From positions 1 through 43,152 of the forward strand of contig SIAI01000035.1 of assembly GCA_009691855.1 (NCBI GenBank): a stretch of DNA of 43,152 nt, read 5' to 3'. The notes beneath the pieces were generated by a model. It made no database searches, was not told the origin of the DNA, and saw only the letters and a list, made by a program, of their open reading frames with translations. Positions within the stretch are counted from its first letter, which is position 1, and every line of letters starts with the position of its first letter. Position numbers and translations under genes: made by a program. Below, one piece after another: positions 28,295-36,150 of this stretch. Origin of the DNA: Planctomycetota bacterium (GTDB lineage: Bacteria; Planctomycetota; UBA1135; GCA-002686595).

Positions 28295-28957
28295 TCACGG
28301 CCGTGGCGCTCGCTCCGCCTGCGTGATCAGCTCCGCGAGCTCTCGCGGCCGCGCCTGGGCCAGGAGGTGGGGACCGTCCACGACACGGACGTCGAGCGCG
28401 GCGAGACTCGCGCGCGCTTCGCGCGTCGCGCGCGCGGTGATCAGCCGGTCGCGGGTTGCGCGCACCCAGAGGACGGGCATGCGCAGCGCGGAGAACGCCG
28501 CACGCGCGTCGGTGCGCGCGGCCTCGCGCAGACGCGCCGCGAGCGTCCAGGCCGGCACGCTCCCGACGGCCCTCTGCACGAGGGCCACGAGCTCGTCGGG
28601 CGCCTCCCACCCGACCATCAGCGCGCGGAGCGCGAGCGCGGGCGGCCGGATGCCGAGCAGAGGCCGGAGCACCGCGGCCGGCGGGACCCACGGGCCGCGC
28701 AGGAACCCCGCCACGATCACGAGCGCGCGCACGCGCTCCGGATGGGCGCGGGCGATCGCGACCGCGGCGGGGGTCGAGAAGGACTCCGAGACGAGGACCG
28801 TCCCGTCGTCCGGCGGTCCGACGTGCTCGAGCACGCGCGCATAGGTGACGACGTCGGCGGGGTACGCGAAGGCGCGCACCTTGCGCTCGCCGAGCGCCTC
28901 GAGCAGCGGCCCCCAGAGGAGACCGGTGGCGTCCATCCCTGGCAGCAACCAGATCAC
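28295..28957 (-). CDS. Alpha/beta hydrolase
   Basis: A 220-residue single-domain alpha/beta-hydrolase-fold protein. It starts MIWLLPGMDATGLLWGPL, giving the oxyanion-hole loop directly at the N-terminus. The nucleophile elbow reads S57-E-S59-F-S61 instead of G-x-S-x-G. MPVLWVRATRDRLI carries the probable acid and DGPHLLAQARP the His. No signal peptide, so probably a cytoplasmic esterase or lipase-like enzyme; substrate unknown. It converges with copA across a 57-base GC-rich gap containing the imperfect hairpin GGCGG-GCTCGCT-CCGCC. Confidence 0.75.
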   Translation of the reverse strand: MIWLLPGMDATGLLWGPLLEALGERKVRAFAYPADVVTYARVLEHVGPPDDGTVLVSESFSTPAAVAIARAHPERVRALVIVAGFLRGPWVPPAAVLRPLLGIRPPALALRALMVGWEAPDELVALVQRAVGSVPAWTLAARLREAARTDARAAFSALRMPVLWVRATRDRLITARATREARASLAALDVRVVDGPHLLAQARPRELAELITQAERAPRP

Positions 28958-28986
28958 GAGCGCGCAGCCTAGCCGCTGGCGAGGGC

Positions 28987-29229
28987 GTGGGTGGCGGGTC
29001 GCCGCGCGTCGGGCCGCTCAGCGGGCCTCGAGCCGGCCTGGAAGAGAAGGGCGGCCTCTTCGAGGTCTATATGGAGCGCGACTTCAGCATCCGGCGCCAG
29101 GCCGCGGAGCTGCTGGCGCAGCACGCCGACTTCCTGTCGCGCCTGCGGCGCATCCTGGAACTCGTGACCGCCCTCGAGCGCCCGGAACTCCCGAGAGTCC
29201 GCGCGCGGCGCGCGGACTCTCGAACCTAG
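28987..29229 (+). other. Possible gene fragment
   Basis: A short frame with a credible stretch of amphipathic helix, about 45 residues from 29050 (FEVYMERDFSIRRQAAELLA, then FLSRLRRILELVTALE). It runs straight into a palindrome and the repeat element. It may be the end of a displaced gene or chance. I recognise no family. Confidence 0.2.
29192..29222. terminator. Perfect 15-bp palindrome
   Basis: Arms CGAGAGTCCGCGCGC and GCGCGCGGACTCTCG are separated by one G. It lies four bases from the left end of the repeat element at 29226. Strong hairpin potential on either strand; no T-run. Confidence 0.55.
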
Positions 29230-29416
29230 CAGCCCGTTGAAAAAGGTCCCTGCTGCGGCTTCGCGCCTTTCGCCATGGCGTCGTCACGCTCGACGTGCGG
29301 TATCAATCCAGGCCGTGCTCAGCGGCCAGGAAGGCCGCTTCCGCCGCCTCTCTGTCGCGTTCCTAGCCCTGACGAAAGGCGCTGTACCTCGCGCCGGGAC
29401 TTTTCAACGGGCTGCT
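29226..29416. mobile_element. 191-bp palindromic element, full copy (B)
   Basis: Left end CTAGCAGCCCGTTGAAAAAG, then GTCCC; right end GGGACTTTTCAACGGGCTGC, the inverted complement bar one or two bases. Subterminal parts also pair (TTTCGC near the left, GCGAAAGGC near the right as GACGAAAGGC). An internal hairpin AGCGGCC-AGGAA-GGCCGCT lies at 29321-29339. No gene inside. Positions 29271-29416 are nearly identical to 1-147. It sits six bases beyond the sulfatase-fold gene's stop codon (29423). Probably a non-autonomous transposon or REP-like unit. Confidence 0.75.
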
Positions 29417-29422
29417 CGTTGC

Positions 29423-31795
29423 TCAGCGCCCGTAGCCCAGCGCCTCGAGCTGCCGCTGGACCTCGTCGTCGAGCTGCGTGGACTGGACGGCGTCGGCCGG
29501 CTGCTTGCCGGTCAGCGGGTCGAAGTCCACCGTGCGGCGCAGCGCTTGGCGCAGGACGGCGGCCAGCACGGGCTTCTGCTGCAGGAGGTCGTCGGACTCG
29601 AACAGGCCTCTCGAGAGGTCGTATAGCGCCTCCCGTACACCGGAGTCGACGACGTACTTGTACGGCTCACGGATCAGCGCGAGCTCGGGCAGGAAGTTCT
29701 TCTGGTCGCGCGGGTAGGAGTGCATGACCAGACGCCGCCGGCCCCCGTTCGCGGCGCCGAACAGCGTCGGAGCGAAGCTCATCCCGCGCGCGATGGGGGG
29801 CAGGGGGACGCCTACCAGATCGGCCACCGTGGCGAAGACGTCGATGTTGGCGACGAGCGCTCGGGTGGGCGTGGTATCCAGCCCGCTGCCCTCGGGCAGG
29901 CGCACGACGAGCGGGATGTGCGTCATGTCGCTGAACGTGCTCAGCCCGTGACTGATCCCGACGTACTCGTCCGTGTGGTGAGCGAGGAAGGCCTCGCCGT
30001 GGTCGGAGAGCAGGACCACGACGGCGTCCTGCCACAGGCCCTGCTGTTCGAGGCGCTCGCGGATGCGTCCGACGAGGTGATCGACGTAGGCGACGCCCTC
30101 TTCATACAGCGCCTGGAGGTGCTGCAGGTCGCGCGCGCTCGGCTCGAGCTTCCGCTCGCGTATGGCGACGAGGGTCTCGGTGTCGCCGCGGATGGAGCCT
30201 TCGTAGTTCGGATCGAGCGGCTGGCCCCAGGGCTCGCGCGCACCGTAGGGCTCGTGCGGTTCGAGCAGGTGGAACCAGAGCATCAGCGGGCGACCGTCGT
30301 CCGCAGCCAGCAGCTCCTCGACGCCGGCCAGCACCTCTTTCGCCGCCGCGATCGGGCGCCCGAAGGGCAGACCGCGGAAGACCTCCAGGAACTGCTCGAA
30401 CCCGCGCTGGTAGCCGAAGCTTGCCGAGCCATTGCCGCTGCAGACGATGGCGCCGGTGCGATAGCCGGCGCGCTGGAAGCGCTCGCCCCAGGTCTCGACC
30501 GAGTCCAGCAGCCGCAGCGACTGGTTCCAGGCGCCGTGCTGCCAGGCCGGAGCCGAGGTCAGGACCGAGCCCACGGCCGCGATCGTGTAGGAGGCCGAGG
30601 TGAAGGCATGTTCGAAGCGCTTGCCCTCGAGGGCCAGGCGGTCGAGGTTCGGCGTGAGGCCTGCGCGCCCGCCGTAGGCGCTCATGAAGTCGGGGTTGAA
30701 CGCGTCCATGAGCAGGACGATCACCGGGGCCCGTGCGAGCCGTTCGCGCGCTCGTCCGAGCGCGAGCGCGACGTCCGGAGCCGTGGCCACGGGAGCCGGA
30801 GCCTCGGCCAGGAGCACGGGGCGCAGCCACCGGCCGGCGAGGGCGGCGCGGGGCTCCTCGAGCGCCTCCAGCGAGAACTCCAGCTCGACGTCGCGCCCCG
30901 CGTACCGTCCCAGGTCCGCGTGCACCAGGTGCGGGCGATCCCCACCCTCGACGGCCTCGTCGACGAGCAGCTCGTCGGTGCCTTCGTCGTCGCGCAGGCG
31001 CACGCGGAAGAGCGCGTCCTCCGAGCCGGATGCGCAGGCGAGCTCGCTCTCGAAGACGGCGCCGGGCGGCAGCGCCAAGGCGTAGCGGATCACGCTCCCG
31101 GAGGCTTGCTCCAGCGTCGCGCCGTCGGCTGCGACGCGACTGCCGCCGGGCACTAGCGCCGCGCGCTGCTCGCAGCGCCGCCGCTGCTCGGGGTCGAGGA
31201 CGTTCACCGTCAGGTCGGAGAAGTACCCGCTCAGGAAGCGGGCGTCGGCGTTGCCCTCGAGCTCGACGCTCGGCCGGATCCCGCCCTGGATCTCGAAGGC
31301 GAGCTCGTTGAGCCCCGCGTGTTGCAGCTCCACCGGGAGCGTGAGCTCGATCGCCGTGATGCTCTCGGAGATCGAGAACTCGCCGGCCGGCGCCCCATTC
31401 AGCGTGAAGTGCGCGGGAGTGGGCGGCCGTGGCTCCGCGAGTCGGCCGCCGAGCGCCCGGAACGCGACCGTGCGCGGGCCCGGCTCCACGATCCAGAAGC
31501 GCAGGCTCGGCCGCGCAGACTCGGCCCACAGGCCCGGATAGGGACTGGTCGCCGAATTCTCCGGGAGGGACCAGCCGTGCGCGAGGTGCGCGCGCGCGGA
31601 GTACTCCGAGACGCGCAGCATGTCGACCTCGCTCCAGCGATCCGCGCAGTGCAGCTCGCTGGCGAAGTCGAAGTAGGCGCCTGCAACCGCCCGGGGCTGG
31701 TACTCGGCCTTCCCACAACCGGCGCCGAGCAGGGCCAGGAGGCTGCCCCCGGCCCAGGGAAGGAGGAAGAGGCCCGCCGCAGCACGCGTGTCCAC
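29423..31795 (-). CDS. Sulfatase-fold (alkaline phosphatase superfamily) lipoprotein
   Basis: A 790-residue probable lipoprotein (lipobox LLGAGC, C27). Residues about 40-340 are beta-rich and unassigned (jelly-roll-like phrases such as HFTLNGAPAGEFSISES). Residues about 355-700 form an alkaline-phosphatase-superfamily domain: VIVLLMDAFNPDF (metal ligand D364), GLTPNLDRLALEG, HLLEPHEPYGA, and LLSDHGEAFLAHHTDEYVGISHG. At the position of the formylglycine Cys (C-x-P-S-R in true sulfatases) the sequence is SASYTIAAVGSVLTS, placing Thr404 there, so a Thr-dependent hydrolase or phosphotransferase is more likely than a sulfatase. It may be co-transcribed with the two upstream minus-strand genes (40-base gap). 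Confidence 0.8.
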   Translation of the reverse strand: MDTRAAAGLFLLPWAGGSLLALLGAGCGKAEYQPRAVAGAYFDFASELHCADRWSEVDMLRVSEYSARAHLAHGWSLPENSATSPYPGLWAESARPSLRFWIVEPGPRTVAFRALGGRLAEPRPPTPAHFTLNGAPAGEFSISESITAIELTLPVELQHAGLNELAFEIQGGIRPSVELEGNADARFLSGYFSDLTVNVLDPEQRRRCEQRAALVPGGSRVAADGATLEQASGSVIRYALALPPGAVFESELACASGSEDALFRVRLRDDEGTDELLVDEAVEGGDRPHLVHADLGRYAGRDVELEFSLEALEEPRAALAGRWLRPVLLAEAPAPVATAPDVALALGRARERLARAPVIVLLMDAFNPDFMSAYGGRAGLTPNLDRLALEGKRFEHAFTSASYTIAAVGSVLTSAPAWQHGAWNQSLRLLDSVETWGERFQRAGYRTGAIVCSGNGSASFGYQRGFEQFLEVFRGLPFGRPIAAAKEVLAGVEELLAADDGRPLMLWFHLLEPHEPYGAREPWGQPLDPNYEGSIRGDTETLVAIRERKLEPSARDLQHLQALYEEGVAYVDHLVGRIRERLEQQGLWQDAVVVLLSDHGEAFLAHHTDEYVGISHGLSTFSDMTHIPLVVRLPEGSGLDTTPTRALVANIDVFATVADLVGVPLPPIARGMSFAPTLFGAANGGRRRLVMHSYPRDQKNFLPELALIREPYKYVVDSGVREALYDLSRGLFESDDLLQQKPVLAAVLRQALRRTVDFDPLTGKQPADAVQSTQLDDEVQRQLEALGYGR

Positions 31796-31835
31796 GCCGC
31801 CATTCTAGGCGCGCGGGCGACAGAGCTGTGAGTTG

Positions 31836-32282
31836 CTACGGCTTGACGATCTGCGCCACGGCCAGCTCGATCTCGGCCTTGCCGAAGTTGTGGCCCGCGA
31901 GCGTGAACACCGCCGCGCCGCTCGCCTCGAAGGCCACCAGGCCGTGCTTGCGCGCGGAGAGGTTGTAGCGCTCGATCTCGTCGCCGCGCGCCTTCGTCTG
32001 CTCCGCGGGCACGATCACGAAGTCGACCGCCTCGCCGTAGACCTCGCGCAGCTCGCTCACGGCGGCTGCGACTTTCTGGCAGAAGGGTCAGGCGTCGCTG
32101 ATCTCGTAGTAACGGATCTCGGGCCGGCCGCTGGCGTGCGCCGGAGCCGGAGGCGGCGGAGGGAGCGCGGCGACCGTCACGGCACCGGCAGGAAGGGGCG
32201 GAGGCGCGGGGGGCGCGGACGGCTGCGTCGAGCGACAGCTCGCGCCGAGCAGGGCCGCGATCCAGAGGGTGTTGAGCTTCAT
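31836..32282 (-). CDS. Probable selenoprotein: thioredoxin-like lipoprotein with UPFC motif
   Basis: Read with TGA (32088-32090) as selenocysteine, this is one 148-residue protein ending at TAG. The N-terminus is lipoprotein-like (MKLNTLWIAALLGASC, C16), then a Pro/Ala-rich linker. A thioredoxin-like start follows: EIRYYEISDA, then Sec65-P-F-C68, then QKVAAAVSELREVYGEAVDF. This is where thioredoxin-fold proteins carry C-x-x-C after the first strand. The rest (VIVPAEQTKARGDEI, RKHGLVAFEASGAAVFTLAG) continues the fold in the same frame. A SECIS-like hairpin follows the TGA. Likely role: thiol/selenol redox at the cell surface. Neighbours are a PQQ-type protein (52 bases upstream) and the sulfatase-fold lipoprotein. 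Alternatively, a Cys codon mutated to TGA or a sequencing error; selA/selB/selC/selD are not in the window. Confidence 0.8.
32047..32070 (-). promoter_or_regulatory. SECIS-like stem-loop after in-frame TGA
   Basis: On the minus strand, 18-41 bases after the TGA, perfect 6-bp arms CGCAGC and GCTGCG enclose a 12-base loop CGCCGTGAGCGA. A further GC/GC pairing can close an apical CGTGA that contains the G-T (GU) expected in bacterial SECIS loops. The distance fits bacterial SECIS elements, which lie inside the coding region directly downstream of UGA. Judged by eye only. Confidence 0.55.
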
Positions 32283-32334
32283 GGGAATCGATGGCTGGGA
32301 CGCGCGCCATCGTACCCGTTGCTCGCGCGTCGAG

Positions 32335-33795
32335 TCAGTCGCCGGCGCCGAAGGCGCGCAGTTTCGTCTCGGTGCGCACGTAGACGACGCCGTCCGCGAG
32401 CGCGGGCGTGGCCATCAAGCGTTCGCCGAGGTCGAGCGTCGAGAGCACCTGCAGCTTGCCGCTGGCCGCGAAGACCGTGACCTCGCCGCGCGCCGAGGCG
32501 GCGATGAGCTTCTCGTCACCGCCGACCAGCGAGGCGTAGTACGGGCCGCGCGCGGCGAGGCGCTCCTGGAACACGAGCGCGCCGCTCTGGGCGTCGAGGC
32601 ACGTGACCGTGCCGCCGTTCATGACCATGTACACGCGCCCGTTCGCGACGAGCGGCGAGGGACACTCGGGCACGCCGCGCGGGTAGTGCCAGGCGAGCTC
32701 GGTGCCGTGCTCTTTCGTGCCCGGGCGCAGCGCGACGATGCCGTTCAGGTGCTCCCACGAGTTCACCCAGCCCTCGAGCTTCTCGTACTCCTTGGCGCTG
32801 ATCTGGCCGTCCTTGTCGACGTCGAGGAAGCGCTGGAACAGCGCGAGCGGGTGGTCGCCCTCGCCGTCGGCGTCGGGGCGCGAGAGCAGGCTCTTGTTGG
32901 CTTTCGCCTCGGCGACCGAGATCGCGCCGTCGCCGTCGAGGTCGTGCTCGCTGAGCACCTTCTCGTAGCTCCACAGCGACATCGCGTCCGCGTTCGTCTT
33001 CAGGTTGTACGAGGTCGCGAACACCAGGCCCGCGCCCGCGATCGGCGTGGTGATCGGCTCGTCGGTCAGGCCCGGGTAGGACCAGCGCTCGCTGCCGTCA
33101 TCGAGGCCGTAGGCGTTGAGCCAGCCGACGCCGAGCACGAGCAGCTCCTGCTTGCCGTCGCGCGTCCACACGCCGGGCGTCGACCAGCCCGACTTGTAGC
33201 CGTCGCGCTGCCTCTTCCACAGCGTCTGGCCCGTGGCCGGATCGAGCGCCTCGAGGAACGAGCCCTCCTCGTTGTCGGAGACGAAGATCAGCTTGCCGCT
33301 CACCATCACCGGCGAGGCCGCGGTGCCGAAGGTGTTCTTGGGCACGGCCAGCGCGCGCTGCCACAGCTCCCGGCCGTCGAGGTCGTAGGCGAGGAGACCG
33401 AAGGAGCCGAAGTACGCGACGACGCGCTGGCCGTCGCTGGCGGGCGTGGGCGAGGCCGGGCCGTTGACTTCCTGCGTGCGTTCCAGCGTCGGCGCCTTCA
33501 CGCTGCGCGTCCACAGCGCCTTGCCGGACTTGCGCTCGAGGCACAGGGTGGTCAGCGCGCCCTCCGCGCAGCCGGTGACGAACGCGCGCTCGTCCGTCAG
33601 GCACGGCGAGGAATGCCCCGGCGGGAGAACCGCGCTCCACAACAGGTTCTTCTCGAGGTCGAGCGCATCCGGCAAGCGCACGTCGCGCGCGTAGCCGGCG
33701 CCATCCGGTCCGCGGAAGCGGTTCCAGGTCTCGTTGGCCGAGCTCTGCGCGCCGGCGAACAGCAGCAGACAGGCGAGGAGCGTCATGCGCGCCAT
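32335..33795 (-). CDS. Exported PQQ-type beta-propeller protein with EF-hands
   Basis: A 486-residue protein with signal peptide MARMTLLACLLLFAGAQSSA. It begins the mature part with NETWNRFRGPDGAGYA, the typical start of PQQ-like (pyrrolo-quinoline quinone repeat) propeller proteins. It then shows propeller strands such as LCLERKSGKALWTRSV, ALDPATGQTLWKRQ and CLDAQSGALVFQE. Between blades it carries two EF-hand loops, DLDGDGAISVAE (from D285) and DVDKDGQISAKEY (from D325). No PQQ-binding or dehydrogenase catalytic residues are evident, so it is more likely a surface or assembly protein. The start may be ATG 33795 or 33786. It is the first gene upstream of the probable selenoprotein. Confidence 0.85.
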   Translation of the reverse strand: MARMTLLACLLLFAGAQSSANETWNRFRGPDGAGYARDVRLPDALDLEKNLLWSAVLPPGHSSPCLTDERAFVTGCAEGALTTLCLERKSGKALWTRSVKAPTLERTQEVNGPASPTPASDGQRVVAYFGSFGLLAYDLDGRELWQRALAVPKNTFGTAASPVMVSGKLIFVSDNEEGSFLEALDPATGQTLWKRQRDGYKSGWSTPGVWTRDGKQELLVLGVGWLNAYGLDDGSERWSYPGLTDEPITTPIAGAGLVFATSYNLKTNADAMSLWSYEKVLSEHDLDGDGAISVAEAKANKSLLSRPDADGEGDHPLALFQRFLDVDKDGQISAKEYEKLEGWVNSWEHLNGIVALRPGTKEHGTELAWHYPRGVPECPSPLVANGRVYMVMNGGTVTCLDAQSGALVFQERLAARGPYYASLVGGDEKLIAASARGEVTVFAASGKLQVLSTLDLGERLMATPALADGVVYVRTETKLRAFGAGD

Positions 33796-33844
33796 GCTAG
33801 GCACCGCACGCGCGGCGTGGACGCGCGCGCGAGTTCGAGGCGTG

Positions 33845-34240
33845 TCACCCGAACCAGTGGTAGTAGAGCGAGAGGTTGAAGGCCCAGTGGCCGAGCACGA
33901 GCGCCCACAGGCTCCGTCGCTCCATGAACAGCCACCCCAGCAGCCAGCCGCCGAGCAGCAACCCCACGCCACTGGGCAAGGTGTAGAAGTGGACGGACGT
34001 CCACGCGAGGCCCGCGACCGCGAGCGAGAGGGTCGGCCGCCGCGAGAGTTCCGTCAGGCGGCTCCACAGGTACGCGCGAAAGAAGACCTCTTCGACGAGC
34101 ACCGCGGACAGCGTGGACACGGCCAAGATCCAGCCCAGCTCGGGCTCGTACTTCGCGCCGTGCATCCCGGGGAATCCGAGCCCGGTCTTGAGCGCGACCA
34201 GGACTCCCAGCGTCTTGCCCAGCCAGAGCCCGCAGAACAC
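33845..34240 (-). CDS. CPBP-family intramembrane metalloprotease, short
   Basis: A 131-residue membrane protein with the CPBP/Abi (Rce1-like) glutamic-type protease motifs: LVEEVFFRAYLWSRL (EExxxR), WTSVHFYTLPSG with the His, and LGHWAFNLSLYYHW (HxxxN). Four or so hydrophobic helices are visible. The start used is GTG at 34240; the frame continues upstream as WPERREYGHLWGCG to an in-frame TGA. That stretch also looks membrane-protein-like, so the gene may be N-terminally truncated or frameshifted. Such proteases process membrane proteins or prenylated peptides and sometimes accompany exosortase systems; none is visible here. Confidence 0.7.
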   Translation of the reverse strand: MFCGLWLGKTLGVLVALKTGLGFPGMHGAKYEPELGWILAVSTLSAVLVEEVFFRAYLWSRLTELSRRPTLSLAVAGLAWTSVHFYTLPSGVGLLLGGWLLGWLFMERRSLWALVLGHWAFNLSLYYHWFG

Positions 34241-34368
34241 GCCGCAGCCCCACAGATGCCCGTACTCTCGGCGCTCGGGCCAGGACCGTCACGCGCCCGA
34301 CGATACCTGCTCGCGCCCGGCGCGGATGGCTCCGAAGCGCCTTCCGTACGCCACGGCCTCCGGGGCGC

Positions 34369-36150
34369 TCAGCGCGCCTTCGCGGGTTCCGCCGCGGCGG
34401 CGCGTACGATCGGGAGCTCGAGCACCGAGGCCTCGGCGCCGCCGCGTAACACGCTCAGGCTCACCGCGCCCGCCTCCGGCAGACGCGCGAAGGTGTCGGC
34501 GTCGGCGCCGGCAAGGGCCAGGCGCAGGGAGTGGCCCGCGCGCACGAGCACGGCGAGCGGGTGCATGCGGAAGTCCAGCTCGGCCGTTGCGCCGGGCACG
34601 AGCGCCAAGGCGTCGGCGGCGGCGAAGGTGTGCTCGGGCAAACCGTCGTCGAGCTCCGCGTGCGTGTCCAGCTTGCGGTGCAGCGCGCGCAGGCCGCCCT
34701 CGGTCAGGTAGCGGCTGCGGCCGTTCGGCGCGACATCTTCGAGGTAGGCGAGCACGGCGCAGTCCGCTCGGTCCGCACGAAGGTACAGCCGCAGCGTGGG
34801 CGTGCCGGCCAGCTGCAGATCGTGCTCGAGCGGCGCGCCGGTGTAGACGAGCATGCGCTCGTCCATGTCTTCGCGGTCGTCGAGGCCGAGCACCGGCCGG
34901 CCCATCTGCGTCGCCCAGCGGTTGGCCGTGCCGGTGCTGACGCCGAAGTCGACCGCGTACGCGTCGGTACCACGCGTGCTCGGACAGTCCTCCGCCAAGA
35001 ACCCTTCGGCGGCCAGGAACAGACGGCGGCGCTCGACGCCGACGGGCGGCCACACCGAGCTCTCCAGCATCGTCTCCGCGCCCAGGTTGAAGTAGCGGAT
35101 CGCGGGCCAGTCGGCGACGCCGTTGGCCGCGCCCTTCAGGTGGTGGTCGAAGAACGCGCGCCGCAGCTCGACCTGCTCGCGCGCGTCGGGCCGCGCGGGC
35201 AGGAGGTTGCGCGCGACGACGTAGGGGCTGGCGTGCGTCGCGCCGCCGTGGTCCGAGGCCAGGATCACGAGCTTCTGCGGATTGGAGAAGTGCTGGAAGC
35301 GCTTCAGCGCGCCTTCGGCCGTGCCCGAGTCGAACCAGCTTGCGAACACCAGCATGGCCGCGCCCGAGGCCTCGATGGATTTCTTCCAGTGCACGGCCGT
35401 GGTCTCGGCCCAGGTGTCGCCGCCTACCCGCTGGTCGCGGAACTCGGCCTGGCGCACGGCCGCGGCCACGGCGGGGTTGTGCGCGTGCTCGGCCACGGCA
35501 GCACGCAGCAGGGCGCCGTCCGAGTCGGCCTGCACGCGCCGCACGCTGGAGCCGAGCGTGGCGACGTCGTTGCGGTCGAGGACGCCGACCAGCGCGCCCC
35601 ATTCCTCGATCAGCTGCTCGGCGAACAAGCCGTAGGGCCGCGAGGGGCTGCGGTAGTCGTCGAAGTCGGACCAGCCGACGACCACCGCCCGCACCGCGGG
35701 GTGACCCGCGGCCGTGAGCAGCTCGGCCGTGGTGCCCGAGTACGACGTGCCGTAGGCGCCGACCTTGCCGTCGCACCAGGGCTGTTGCACGACCCACTCG
35801 ACGACGTCGTAGCCGTCGCGCACTTCTTGTTGGCCGTACTCGCTCACGCGCGTGCCGAAGGACGCTCCCGTGCCGCGCACGTCCACCTTGATCAGCGCGT
35901 AGCCGCCCGCCAGCAGAGCGCGATCGAGACCCTCGAGCGCGGGAATCGGCTTGCCCGTCTGGGCCTCCTCGCGTGCGCGGCCGTAGCGCGTGAGCTCCAG
36001 CAGCGCCGGCCCGCGCGCGTCGTCCGCCCGCGCGGGCGGCAGGTACACGTCCACGGCCAGTCGCGTTCCGTCCTTCGTGGGCACGTGGAGCGAGAGCTCC
36101 TGCACCGGGACGAGCGCCGTCAGCGAGGCGAGGGCGAGGATCGGGAGCAT
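34369..36150 (-). CDS. Exported CocE/NonD-family (peptidase S15) hydrolase
   Basis: A 593-residue protein of the CocE/NonD or X-Pro dipeptidyl-peptidase S15 family. The signal peptide is MLPILALASLTALVPVQE. The alpha/beta hydrolase domain shows VYLPP, the oxyanion Tyr region ELTRYGRAR, VDVRGTGASFG, and the nucleophile elbow YGTSYSGT (S136). FASWFDSGTAEG carries the Asp and ILASDHGGATH the His. The C-terminal jelly-roll domain (X-Pro_dipeptidase type) begins near residue 370 (TRGTDAYAVDFGVSTG). It hydrolyses esters or amides of small acyl compounds or peptides outside the cytoplasm; substrate unknown. Confidence 0.9.
   Translation of the reverse strand: MLPILALASLTALVPVQELSLHVPTKDGTRLAVDVYLPPARADDARGPALLELTRYGRAREEAQTGKPIPALEGLDRALLAGGYALIKVDVRGTGASFGTRVSEYGQQEVRDGYDVVEWVVQQPWCDGKVGAYGTSYSGTTAELLTAAGHPAVRAVVVGWSDFDDYRSPSRPYGLFAEQLIEEWGALVGVLDRNDVATLGSSVRRVQADSDGALLRAAVAEHAHNPAVAAAVRQAEFRDQRVGGDTWAETTAVHWKKSIEASGAAMLVFASWFDSGTAEGALKRFQHFSNPQKLVILASDHGGATHASPYVVARNLLPARPDAREQVELRRAFFDHHLKGAANGVADWPAIRYFNLGAETMLESSVWPPVGVERRRLFLAAEGFLAEDCPSTRGTDAYAVDFGVSTGTANRWATQMGRPVLGLDDREDMDERMLVYTGAPLEHDLQLAGTPTLRLYLRADRADCAVLAYLEDVAPNGRSRYLTEGGLRALHRKLDTHAELDDGLPEHTFAAADALALVPGATAELDFRMHPLAVLVRAGHSLRLALAGADADTFARLPEAGAVSLSVLRGGAEASVLELPIVRAAAAEPAKAR

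Noticed and set aside
29275..29727. Protein-coding frame through the 191-bp element into the sulfatase-fold gene region
   Set aside because: It reads antisense to a well-supported gene and through repeat DNA; no recognisable domain.
34290..34292. In-frame TGA before the CPBP gene as a second selenocysteine
   Set aside because: Sequence before the TGA matches no membrane protein part, no redox motif follows, and no SECIS-like stem is placed correctly.
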